A DNA stretch of 64,000 nt from SFWF01 sp045537915 (GTDB lineage: Bacteria; Bacillota; Clostridia; Oscillospirales; Acutalibacteraceae): NCBI GenBank assembly GCA_045537915.1, contig JAZSQK010000011.1, positions 62,001 through 126,000 of the forward strand, in the 5' to 3' direction. The stretch's first letter is position 1. The number at the start of each line of letters is the position of its first letter. Made by a program: the position numbers and the translations under genes. This document shows, piece by piece, positions 16,427 through 23,947 of the stretch. The notes below the pieces were generated by a model, which ran no database searches, had not been told where the DNA came from, and was given only the letters and a program-made list of their open reading frames with translations.

Positions 16427-17863
16427 TTAAAGACCTAACTTGAACGGATTCATAATTCCGTTCGGGTCGAGATTCTTCTTTATTCCTTCAAGCACCTGCA
16501 TTGCCGGACCATACTGTTCTCTTACGAATCGGCCAAGCTTAATGCCGACTCCGTGATGGTCGTTAACCACGCCGCCGTTTTCAAGAGCCGCCCTTATACC
16601 TGTTGTCCAGATTTCCTGGTGAAGTTTCAGTGCTTCAACAGGATCCTCCGGGACAAACTCCGGTTCAACTATAAAGCGGTCATACATCATTGCGCCCCAC
16701 TCATACCAGTGTGAAAAGTGAGCTATAAACTTTGCATAAGGATATTTTGTTTCTATTGCCTGTTTCATAGCATAGTAAATTTTTTCGATAGTACCGTAAG
16801 GAGCAATTGTATCCATAGTTCCGAACATCTGAGGAATGTCCATCATATGACCTGGGTAGAAGAAGGTAATCTTTTCCTTCCACCATTTTTCACCATATTC
16901 AGAGCCTAAATCTTCTGCGCCGTATTTTGCAAAGGTTTCAAGAAGTATCTTTTCTTCAACCTCAACCATTTCTTTAACGCCCTCGTAAGCGATATTCATA
17001 AATGCGCCCTTACGCTCAACGCCAACTATCTTCTTAATAAGAGAAGCGGTTTCTGCTTCATCATAGAGACGCATAACGGAGGGCTTAAACTTCTGAAGAA
17101 GTTCACGGGACGCCTGGAATGCGCCGTGCATATCCTGGAACAAGAAGCCTCTGAATCGCCTTTCTTCAGGCTGGTCGTATATTCTTATTTGGGCCTTGGT
17201 AATGACGCCAAGGGTTCCTTCCGAGCCGATAAATATCTGATTAAGGTCGGGGCCTACCGCATGCTTAGGTGTGGGAGAGGTGTAAATTATGTCGCCGTTG
17301 GGTAAAACGACCTCCATTTGCAAAACCATGTCGTCTATTTTGCCGTACTTGTTTGAGCAAACACCAATGCCTCTATGTGCCAAAAAGCCGCCAACGGTCG
17401 AACAGGTAAGCGAAGAAGGGTAGTGCATAGTTGCCTTGCCGACTTCATTTGCCGCCCATTCAATATGCTTGTATATAGCGCCTGTTCCGCATTCAATATA
17501 CATAGCCTCGGTGTTAACCTCATAGATTTGGTTCATTCTCTTTGTATCAAGAATAATTCCTCCACATACAGGAAGTGCGCCGCCTTGCGAACCGCCACCT
17601 GCGCCCCAGGTGGTTACGGGAATCTTATAGTAGTTTGCGATTTTTAAGACCTTGGAAACCTCGGTGGCATCCTTAGGGCAAACAACAATGTCAGCTTCGG
17701 GCATACGCTCTCCTCTATCAGCCCACATACGTGAAAGCCAGTAATAGTCGACGCTATGTGTAGCCTTGTCAATCGCTCTGGTCGAACAGTTGTCCTTTCC
17801 CACAGCATCTTCAAGTTCGGTCAAAATCATATTAAACAGAAACTCATTCATATTGTACTGCAT
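16427..17863 (-). CDS. FAD-linked oxidase of GlcD / 2-hydroxyacid dehydrogenase type
   Basis: A 478-residue flavoprotein. The FAD-binding type-4 domain has PEADIVVCPKDATEVSKVLK, the pyrophosphate loop TTWGAGGGSQGGALP, SSLTCSTVGGFLAHRGIG and IGSEGTLGVITKAQI. The C-terminal oxidase domain has NDHHGVGIKLGRFVREQYG and ends LDPNGIMNPFKLGL. Relatives oxidise glycolate, D-lactate or other 2-hydroxy acids, or are alkyl-DHAP synthases. Genes for an Fe-S protein and a fused ETF in the same operon favour a soluble ETF-linked dehydrogenase similar in make-up to the electron-confurcating lactate dehydrogenase of acetogens. AAAGGAGA precedes the ATG. Confidence 0.87.
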   Translation of the reverse strand: MQYNMNEFLFNMILTELEDAVGKDNCSTRAIDKATHSVDYYWLSRMWADRGERMPEADIVVCPKDATEVSKVLKIANYYKIPVTTWGAGGGSQGGALPVCGGIILDTKRMNQIYEVNTEAMYIECGTGAIYKHIEWAANEVGKATMHYPSSLTCSTVGGFLAHRGIGVCSNKYGKIDDMVLQMEVVLPNGDIIYTSPTPKHAVGPDLNQIFIGSEGTLGVITKAQIRIYDQPEERRFRGFLFQDMHGAFQASRELLQKFKPSVMRLYDEAETASLIKKIVGVERKGAFMNIAYEGVKEMVEVEEKILLETFAKYGAEDLGSEYGEKWWKEKITFFYPGHMMDIPQMFGTMDTIAPYGTIEKIYYAMKQAIETKYPYAKFIAHFSHWYEWGAMMYDRFIVEPEFVPEDPVEALKLHQEIWTTGIRAALENGGVVNDHHGVGIKLGRFVREQYGPAMQVLEGIKKNLDPNGIMNPFKLGL

Positions 17864-17881
17864 CTTGTTTTCTCCTTTAAT

Positions 17882-19282
17882 TTAAATAGATTTATCTACT
17901 TTGAGATTTGGGAAGTACTTACAGAATTCTTCAATCTCTTTTCTGTAATCTCCCTGAATTTCAACAAAATGATGGATATACGGACCGTCGATAAGTCTGT
18001 CCTCCACCGCCTGTAGATCTTCGAATTCTCCCCAAAGATATGTGCCGTGGGTCTGTGGGCCTTCGGTAGTTTTACAGACAAGGGGCAAAATCATATATTT
18101 CCCGCTATCCTGGTCGATACGGGCTACGGTATAGGTGCCGTCCTTCGCTCTGAGCCACGCTCTTTGATTAACCAGCCTTGCTTTTGTTCCCTCTGCCCTT
18201 TCGCTCTGGGGGAAGGGTCCGCAATGCCATAAAAGCTCGGCATTACGGTTTTCGGGATGACGGACAGTAAATTCGCCAAACAGAGGTCTTCCCTCTCCGA
18301 GTGTAGCGCATTTTAAAAGCGCCATAGTCATTGCGCAGTGCATATCACTCTCGCAGGAGATCATATAACCCATTTCATTAAGCAAACCGTAAAGGGCGCA
18401 GGGGGCAAGTCCATCAAACATTACAGGTGTTGCCGTCCAGCACTCAGCAGATATAACATCAAGATTAAACTCCTCAAAAAGATGCTTATACATAGCGACC
18501 ATTGTAGCCATCGGCTTTATGTAGCGAGGGGTTAAATCGTCAAGCTCGTAATTGGCTAAGAAGTATTTCTCATATTCCGTTATCTCGTCTGCATAGTCGG
18601 TTGCAGCCGCCTTCATTCTCTGCTCGATTATGGCAAAATTGATTGGCACTATACGGATACCGAATTTCTCCATAAGCTCGCCTTCATTCCAGATGACCGA
18701 GAAGAAGGGAGCGGGACGGGCTCCAACCTGTCCTATTCGCATACCCCTAAAGTTTTTAACCATACAGGCTACACGGACAAAACTCTCAAAACCTTCTTTG
18801 AATTCATCGCTTTCAACCCTGCAGCATGGCAGATGTGAAAAAGGAATGTGATAGCGCTGCATCTGGCGAGAAACTCCGAACAGTCCGCACTGCGAATCTG
18901 TAGGACGCATACCATCCACATAATATTCGTCATCAAGCGGCGCCCACAAAAGAACCGGCTTTCCAAGAGCCTCGGCAATATCGGCGGCAGCCTCTTCATT
19001 GCCGAAGTTGCAGTTAATAATCATAACTGCATCGACCTTTTCCTTTTTAAAACGCTCTACCACCTCTTTGGCAGAGGCGTCATCAAAAACGAGGTCCTCA
19101 ATACCAATTCCCTTGTTGTCGACAAAACTAACCTTTTCGTTTGTAAAATTATTCTCTATGTACTCAACAAAGCGTTTTCCTCGTTGCTCTGCCGAATACC
19201 ATGTTAGAAATGTTCCTCTGGGTCTGTCGGTTGTGTTGCGCCTCATAGCGACAAGACCTATTTTAACACTATAGTCAAACAT
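17882..19282 (-). CDS. L-fucose/L-arabinose isomerase-like protein (COG2407)
   Basis: The first gene of the operon, 466 residues. It has the FucI/AraA-like three-domain plan: an N-terminal Rossmann part (IGLVAMRRNTTDRPRG; VDAVMIINCNFGNEEAA), a middle domain (MRIGQVGARPAPFFSVIWNE) and a C-terminal beta domain (GRPLFGEFTVRHPENRNAEL). Candidate metal ligands are the Glu in VISAECWTATP and the Asp and His in CESDMHCAMTMALLK. Related enzymes interconvert aldoses and ketoses, but this COG2407 branch is poorly characterised. GGGAAAGGAAG lies ahead of the ATG, and a promoter lies 24 bases before that. It probably performs the entry isomerisation. Confidence 0.82.
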   Translation of the reverse strand: MFDYSVKIGLVAMRRNTTDRPRGTFLTWYSAEQRGKRFVEYIENNFTNEKVSFVDNKGIGIEDLVFDDASAKEVVERFKKEKVDAVMIINCNFGNEEAAADIAEALGKPVLLWAPLDDEYYVDGMRPTDSQCGLFGVSRQMQRYHIPFSHLPCCRVESDEFKEGFESFVRVACMVKNFRGMRIGQVGARPAPFFSVIWNEGELMEKFGIRIVPINFAIIEQRMKAAATDYADEITEYEKYFLANYELDDLTPRYIKPMATMVAMYKHLFEEFNLDVISAECWTATPVMFDGLAPCALYGLLNEMGYMISCESDMHCAMTMALLKCATLGEGRPLFGEFTVRHPENRNAELLWHCGPFPQSERAEGTKARLVNQRAWLRAKDGTYTVARIDQDSGKYMILPLVCKTTEGPQTHGTYLWGEFEDLQAVEDRLIDGPYIHHFVEIQGDYRKEIEEFCKYFPNLKVDKSI

Positions 19283-19312
19283 AGAATCTTCCTTTCCCTT
19301 TTATTCTAACAA

Positions 19313-19340
19313 ATTATACTATTTTTAAAGCAGATATCAA
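19313..19340 (-). promoter_or_regulatory. promoter of the catabolic operon
   Basis: On the minus strand: TTGATA (19340-19335), 16 bases, TATAAT (19318-19313), leaving a leader of about 24 bases. Confidence 0.6.
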
Positions 19341-19363
19341 ATGTTATAAACAACACATTTTTT

Positions 19364-19379
19364 GTAAAAAACGTTTTAC
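19364..19379. promoter_or_regulatory. palindromic operator candidate between divergent genes
   Basis: GTAAAA-AACG-TTTTAC overlaps the -35 region of the plus-strand AraC gene and lies 24 bases beyond the -35 box of the catabolic operon. It is a possible binding site for a regulator of both. Confidence 0.35.
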
Positions 19380-19402
19380 TTTTTTAAAAAATATGCTATG
19401 AT
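19375..19402 (+). promoter_or_regulatory. probable promoter of the AraC regulator gene
   Basis: TTTACT (19375-19380), 16 bases, TATGAT (19397-19402). Confidence 0.45.
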
Positions 19403-19435
19403 ATACTGGAATTATAAAACAGGAGTTTGCAAAAA

Positions 19436-20260
19436 ATGAAAATTATTCCCTTTGAGGACCTATATAGCTTTGATTTTTCTATTACCGAGCCTTTGGCTAA
19501 GGAGCAGAATTGGTTTGAGCGCAATAACTTTTATTCCTGCATAGGCAAGCCAAAGCCCTCACACACCCTCCTTTGGTTTAAAAACTGTTGCGGTCTTATT
19601 ATTGATAAATACGGCAACCGTATAAAAATTGAAAAGAATCAGGTTGCATATATGTCAAAGGGGCTTGAATACACCTTGCAATTCTACGATACGGCTCCAA
19701 GTCAAGCAGATACGGTGGTTTTTCACTTTCAAATTACCTCTCCGGACGGTACGGAAATATCTCCGACACTTATACCTAAGGTATGTATTAAAAATGTTGA
19801 ACCACACATTGCCTTCAGCATAAATGAAGCCGCATCAGAGTTTGATAAAAGCATTGTTTGCGTACCGATGATAACCTCGGTTATATATTCTTTAATCTCC
19901 CTTGCCTGTCGGCGTTCTAAAAAAAGAGTCGTTGACAAAAAATATAAATATATCAGTGACGGCATCGAGCTTATGGAAAATAACAGCGATCTCTCACTTA
20001 CCGAAATAGCCGATATCTGCGGAGTAAGCGAGGGCTATTTCAGGCAGCTTTTCAGGGAATACAGCGGCGAAAACCCAGCATATTACAGACAAAAAATGCG
20101 TGTTGAAAAAGCAAAGCAGCTCCTTATACTTGATACTTATTCAATAGGAGAAATATCCGAGGCGCTGCACTTTTCTGATATTTACCATTTCAGCAAGACC
20201 TTCAAAAAATTCGAAGGCGTTTCTCCGCAGAACTATATTAAACAAAATCACATATTGTAA
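19436..20260 (+). CDS. AraC-family transcriptional regulator
   Basis: A 274-residue regulator transcribed divergently from the ten-gene catabolic operon and so very likely its controller. The N-terminal half is a cupin-like ligand domain (SHTLLWFKNCCGLIIDKYGN). Residues 175-274 hold two helix-turn-helix motifs: LSLTEIADICGVSEGYFRQL and SIGEISEALHFSDIYHFSKT, ending in the family signature FKKFEGVSPQNYIK. AGGAG at 19421-19425 favours the ATG at 19436 over the TTG at 19427. AraC regulators of this type usually activate sugar-use genes when the sugar is bound. A terminator follows 15 bases after the stop. Confidence 0.9.
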   Translation: MKIIPFEDLYSFDFSITEPLAKEQNWFERNNFYSCIGKPKPSHTLLWFKNCCGLIIDKYGNRIKIEKNQVAYMSKGLEYTLQFYDTAPSQADTVVFHFQITSPDGTEISPTLIPKVCIKNVEPHIAFSINEAASEFDKSIVCVPMITSVIYSLISLACRRSKKRVVDKKYKYISDGIELMENNSDLSLTEIADICGVSEGYFRQLFREYSGENPAYYRQKMRVEKAKQLLILDTYSIGEISEALHFSDIYHFSKTFKKFEGVSPQNYIKQNHIL

Positions 20261-20275
20261 GACCTAATATAAAAT

Positions 20276-20302
20276 AAAACTCCCGATATTTTCGGGAGTT
20301 TT
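20276..20302. terminator. bidirectional terminator between converging genes
   Basis: AAAACTCCCGA (20276-20286) pairs with TCGGGAGTTTT (20292-20302), flanked by T-rich DNA on both strands. Confidence 0.88.
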
Positions 20303-20308
20303 GTTGTT

Positions 20309-21988
20309 TTATTTCAATATGTAGCCTACAGCCTCGTAGAAATCCTTACCGGAAAGGACATGCTCTTTTACTCTTTGGGCAAAGGATGAGATCGGAACTG
20401 CCTTTCTGACAGTGTTTCTGTTTGTGTTCCAATTGAATATATAACGCAATATTGCATCAGACTTATTCTTTGAAACTATCGTAAACATATTTTTAAATTT
20501 GATAATGTTGCTTTCGGGCTTTAGAAGCTCACAAAGGGTATCGTCTAAAAGCCAGGAGTGACAGGTAAAGCACTTGTAATCATATTCGGGATAGTATTTT
20601 GCAAAGAACTCTTTTGCCATTTTGAAGGACTTTTTACACTCCTCCTGGCTTAGTCCCTCTCCCTCGGGGATATGTACCTCAAGTACCTTATCGCCCTTTT
20701 TAAACTCGGTACCCTCAAGGTCATGGGGCAGGTCTCCCATACAGAACTGAAGTCTGCCAAGCCTAAAGAGCTTCATAGACATATGATTCTTGAGCCAATC
20801 GGTTTCTCCGAAATAAAGTTCTCTCTTAAGATCCGACCAGGTATCAGTCCAGGTAACAAGATCCGAAACCGTATCTTTGAAGATATCAAAGCTTATGCCC
20901 TTATCGGAGTATTTCTTCCAGAGTCCCTCACACATATAAAGGTATGAAAGAAGGTTTCTTTGACCGTCGGTTTCCTGTGTGTCGTAATCTTCAGGTGTAA
21001 TTGCATCCGAAACCTTGATTTTCTTTAAAGCTGCATAGAACTCTTTGTCGTAAAGGTTTGAAAACTCAAGCTCTTTATACCATTTTTCAATTATCTTCTC
21101 AACCTCGGGGTTATAGTGTACCCAGAAGTTTGAATTGTCCGGAACGGGAGAACGGTGTTCTACTACAGTATCGTCCTTACCTAAAAATCTGAGAAGGTTC
21201 TTGTAGTATATCTTCTCACGGTTCTCAGCACTGACGCCAAGCTTATCCATAATCTTTTTATCGATTGCAAGCCAGTTCTCAGTCCACTCGCTTCTGTAGG
21301 TTTCGGCACGGGCATCCGAGCCAAACATAATATTGTCACTGACATCATAGCCAATGGTAAAAAGCTTTGATAGAAGCTCCTCTCTGTATATCTCGGGGGT
21401 TCCAGGGGTTAAATCAAAAAACATTTCGGCAGTATTGCGCTTTGTAAGGGAATTAAGAAATTTCCCGTACATAGCAACACACTCATCTATCCAGGGCCAA
21501 GAACAATGTCCCATTGAGAAACGAAGACCCTCAATGCCGAGCAGTGATTCAAAGTTTATAGGACGGTTGAATTTAGAAGAAACCTTTCCGTCCCAAAGAA
21601 TTCCCGAATGGAAGATTACCGGTTTATTGTACTTTACAATTTCCTTTAAAACCTCAAGGCTTCTTTCTTCATAGACATAAAAGTTGGTGCAGATTATCTT
21701 AAAGGCGCATATTCCTCTGTCAACAGCTTTTTTAATGATCTCAAATATATTCTCCTCATAAGGATGTATCCAAAGCACAGGGAAAAGTCTGTCGGGATAA
21801 TCCTTTGTCCACTCAAGAACCTGGCTGAGTCTTTCTTCAAATTCCACTCCGCTTACCGCATCATACTCAAGCGGCGGATTTGAAAAAACCGTTCCCCCGT
21901 AAATACCCGCCTTTTCCATATTCTCAATCAGCAGCTCGGGCGCTGGGTTAAGGGTTCTGGAATGTACATGCATATCAAACTTTTTCAT
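20309..21988 (-). CDS. amidohydrolase fused to a GNAT-like acyltransferase (DUF5596/GNAT_C)
   Basis: A 559-residue two-part protein. Residues 1-275 form an amidohydrolase-2 TIM barrel. The metal motif MHVHS is at residues 6-10, with the pattern KPVIFHSGILW, FSMGHCSWPW and IMFGSDARAE. Residues about 290-430 match the helical DUF5596 acyltransferase N-domain. Residues 435-559 match the GNAT_C domain (VLEVHIPEGEGLSQEECKKS; CHSWLLDDTLCELLKPESN). Both assignments come from recalled motif patterns. AGGAGT precedes the ATG. The gene has its own promoter and an operator-like palindrome. Substrates are unknown; combined hydrolysis and acyl transfer on one polypeptide suggests linked deacylation and acylation. 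Confidence 0.78.
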   Translation of the reverse strand: MKKFDMHVHSRTLNPAPELLIENMEKAGIYGGTVFSNPPLEYDAVSGVEFEERLSQVLEWTKDYPDRLFPVLWIHPYEENIFEIIKKAVDRGICAFKIICTNFYVYEERSLEVLKEIVKYNKPVIFHSGILWDGKVSSKFNRPINFESLLGIEGLRFSMGHCSWPWIDECVAMYGKFLNSLTKRNTAEMFFDLTPGTPEIYREELLSKLFTIGYDVSDNIMFGSDARAETYRSEWTENWLAIDKKIMDKLGVSAENREKIYYKNLLRFLGKDDTVVEHRSPVPDNSNFWVHYNPEVEKIIEKWYKELEFSNLYDKEFYAALKKIKVSDAITPEDYDTQETDGQRNLLSYLYMCEGLWKKYSDKGISFDIFKDTVSDLVTWTDTWSDLKRELYFGETDWLKNHMSMKLFRLGRLQFCMGDLPHDLEGTEFKKGDKVLEVHIPEGEGLSQEECKKSFKMAKEFFAKYYPEYDYKCFTCHSWLLDDTLCELLKPESNIIKFKNMFTIVSKNKSDAILRYIFNWNTNRNTVRKAVPISSFAQRVKEHVLSGKDFYEAVGYILK

Positions 21989-22006
21989 AAAAAGACTCCT
22001 AATATG

Positions 22007-22035
22007 TTTGAAAATATTAAAAAAATATTTTCAAA
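22007..22035. promoter_or_regulatory. perfect 12-bp inverted repeat, operator candidate
   Basis: TTTGAAAATATT (22007-22018), AAAAA, AATATTTTCAAA (22024-22035). It lies immediately downstream of the minus-strand -10 box, over the likely transcription start of the amidohydrolase gene, where a bound repressor would block initiation. Confidence 0.55.
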
Positions 22036-22038
22036 GAA

Positions 22039-22067
22039 AGTATATCACACAGTTACCCTTTTAGCAA
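22039..22067 (-). promoter_or_regulatory. promoter of the amidohydrolase fusion gene
   Basis: On the minus strand: TTGCTA (22067-22062), 17 bases, TATACT (22044-22039). Confidence 0.55.
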
Positions 22068-22070
22068 CAA

Positions 22071-22099
22071 AAAAAGCACGGGTAAAATCCGTGCTTTTT
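22071..22099 (-). terminator. terminator of rny
   Basis: AAAAAGCACGG (22071-22081) pairs with CCGTGCTTTTT (22089-22099). On the minus strand it is followed by a long T run, 6 bases after the rny stop codon. Confidence 0.85.
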
Positions 22100-22104
22100 C
22101 TATA

Positions 22105-23658
22105 CTATTTTGCAAAATCTACCGCTCTGTTTTCCCTGATGACATTTACCTTGATCTGTCCGGGATAATCAAGCTCGTTTTCTATCTTATTGGCTATATC
22201 TCTTGCGATAATTACCATTTGGTCATCACTGATAACCTCGGGCTTTACGGCTATTCTGACCTCACGGCCGGCCTGAATCGCAAAGGATGTCTCTACACCG
22301 TTGAAGGAATTGGCGATTTCCTCCAGCTTTTCAAGACGCTTGATATAGTTTTCGATATTCTCTCTTCTGGCGCCCGGTCTGGCAGCCGAGATAGCGTCGG
22401 TAGCCTGTACAATAAATGCAATAGCTGTCTTTGCCTCAACCTCACCGTGATGGGCGTGGATAGCGTGGATAATATCCTCGCTTTCCTTATACTTCTTTGC
22501 AACCTCGACACCGAGCTGAATGTGGGTTCCCTCCTGCTCGTGATCAAGCGCCTTGCCGATATCGTGAAGAAGTCCCGCACGTTTTGCAAGTGTTACATTA
22601 ACACCGAGCTCGGCGGCAATTATTCCTGAAAGATGGCAAACCTCAAGAGCGTGATTAAGGACGTTCTGACCGTAGCTTGTTCTGTAATATAGCTTTCCGA
22701 GCAGTTTTACAATCTCGGGATTGAGGTTATGTATGCCCGATTCGAGCATAGCACGTTCTCCCTCACGCTTAATGATGTTGTTAACATCGTTCTGCGCCTT
22801 CGTGACCATCTCTTCAATTCTTGCAGGATGTATTCTGCCGTCGGTAATAAGCTTTTCAAGGGCAATTCTTGCGACCTCTCGTCTTATCGGGTCAAAGCTC
22901 GAAACGGTAATTGCCTCGGGAGTATCATCAATAATCAGGTCTACTCCTGTTGCAGTTTCAAGAGCTCGGATATTTCTTCCCTCTCGTCCGATAATTCTTC
23001 CCTTCATTTCATCGTTGGGAAGCGGAACGACAGATACCGTAACCTCAGAAGAATGGTCAGCGGCACAGCGCTGAATAGCACGGGCAAGAATTTCTCTGGC
23101 GATATTTTCCTGCTCATCACGGGTTCTCTCTTCGTAATCCTTGATTTTAACCGCTTTAGCATGGGTGAGCTCTCCGTCGAGAACAGAAAGCAGATAATCC
23201 TTAGCCTGTTCCTTTGAATATCCCGAAATTCTCTCGAGCATTTCAAGCTGACTTCTCTTTATCTGTTCGCTTTCCTCAATCTTTGCTTCAACCTCTTGCG
23301 CACGCTTTGCAAGTTTTTCTTCCTTTTGTTCAAGATTGTCTATCTTTTTGTCAAGGGTTTCTTCCTTCTGCTGAAGTCTGCGCTCCTGTCGCTGAACCTC
23401 ACTTCTGCGTTCACGAAGATCCCTCTCGGTTTCCTGACGAAGCTGATGCACCTCGTCCTTAGCTTCTATAAGCAATTCTTTCTTTTTTGCTTCGGCATTT
23501 TTGATAGCGTCGCCAAGTATGCGTCTTGCCTCTTCTTCGGCAGAACCTATAGCCTTTTCAGCCTTTTTCTTTCTCGATACAGAGCCAATTATAAAGAATA
23601 TAACAGCCACAACAACTGCGACGATGCCAACGATAATAAAATCCAATAAATCGTGCAT
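22105..23658 (-). CDS. rny: ribonuclease Y
   Basis: A 517-residue endoribonuclease that initiates mRNA decay in Firmicutes. Residues 5-27 form the N-terminal membrane anchor (LLDFIIVGIVAVVVAVIFFI). Residues 30-190 are a charged coiled coil. The KH RNA-binding domain contains MKGRIIGREGRNIRALE near residue 220. The HD hydrolase domain carries the metal motif LLHDIGKALDHE near residue 355 and HAHHGEVEAKTAIAFIVQAT. Length and domain order match the family. It is monocistronic, with its own promoter, a leader of about 130 bases and a strong terminator. Confidence 0.97.
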   Translation of the reverse strand: MHDLLDFIIVGIVAVVVAVIFFIIGSVSRKKKAEKAIGSAEEEARRILGDAIKNAEAKKKELLIEAKDEVHQLRQETERDLRERRSEVQRQERRLQQKEETLDKKIDNLEQKEEKLAKRAQEVEAKIEESEQIKRSQLEMLERISGYSKEQAKDYLLSVLDGELTHAKAVKIKDYEERTRDEQENIAREILARAIQRCAADHSSEVTVSVVPLPNDEMKGRIIGREGRNIRALETATGVDLIIDDTPEAITVSSFDPIRREVARIALEKLITDGRIHPARIEEMVTKAQNDVNNIIKREGERAMLESGIHNLNPEIVKLLGKLYYRTSYGQNVLNHALEVCHLSGIIAAELGVNVTLAKRAGLLHDIGKALDHEQEGTHIQLGVEVAKKYKESEDIIHAIHAHHGEVEAKTAIAFIVQATDAISAARPGARRENIENYIKRLEKLEEIANSFNGVETSFAIQAGREVRIAVKPEVISDDQMVIIARDIANKIENELDYPGQIKVNVIRENRAVDFAK

Positions 23659-23798
23659 TTAAAATGCACCTCCTTTATATTAAACAACGTTTATTTTTCG
23701 AGGCCGCTTCTTTAACACCTCGGAAATGTATAAAATCGGTCATCCGTCAGCCCGCCATTGCTCTACGGATAAACACAACACTACCCATTATCACATCA

Positions 23799-23827
23799 AT
23801 AATATCACTATATTTATTGCCTGTCAA
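23799..23827 (-). promoter_or_regulatory. promoter of rny
   Basis: On the minus strand: TTGACA (23827-23822), 17 bases, TATTAT (23804-23799). The leader to the ATG is about 130 bases, and nothing else recognisable lies in it. Confidence 0.75.
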
Positions 23828-23881
23828 GTTTTTAATGTCCACTTATTGTGTCTTTAGTGCAAGTATGTATAGAAATTTTTA

Positions 23882-23910
23882 TTGCATTATAATCGTAACT
23901 ATTATATAAT
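23882..23910 (+). promoter_or_regulatory. promoter of the beta-helix hydrolase gene
   Basis: TTGCAT (23882-23887), 17 bases, TATAAT (23905-23910), about 37 bases before the ATG. Confidence 0.65.
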
Positions 23911-23947
23911 AAAAATTGGTAAAATATTGCTCGAGAGGAACACTGTA

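Noticed and set aside
19360..19382. CcpA cre site in the divergent region
   Set aside because: The spacing between TG and CG does not fit the cre consensus; only a generic palindrome remains.
21962..22168. Plus-strand open frame between the amidohydrolase and rny genes
   Set aside because: It covers a promoter, a palindrome and a terminator of minus-strand genes.
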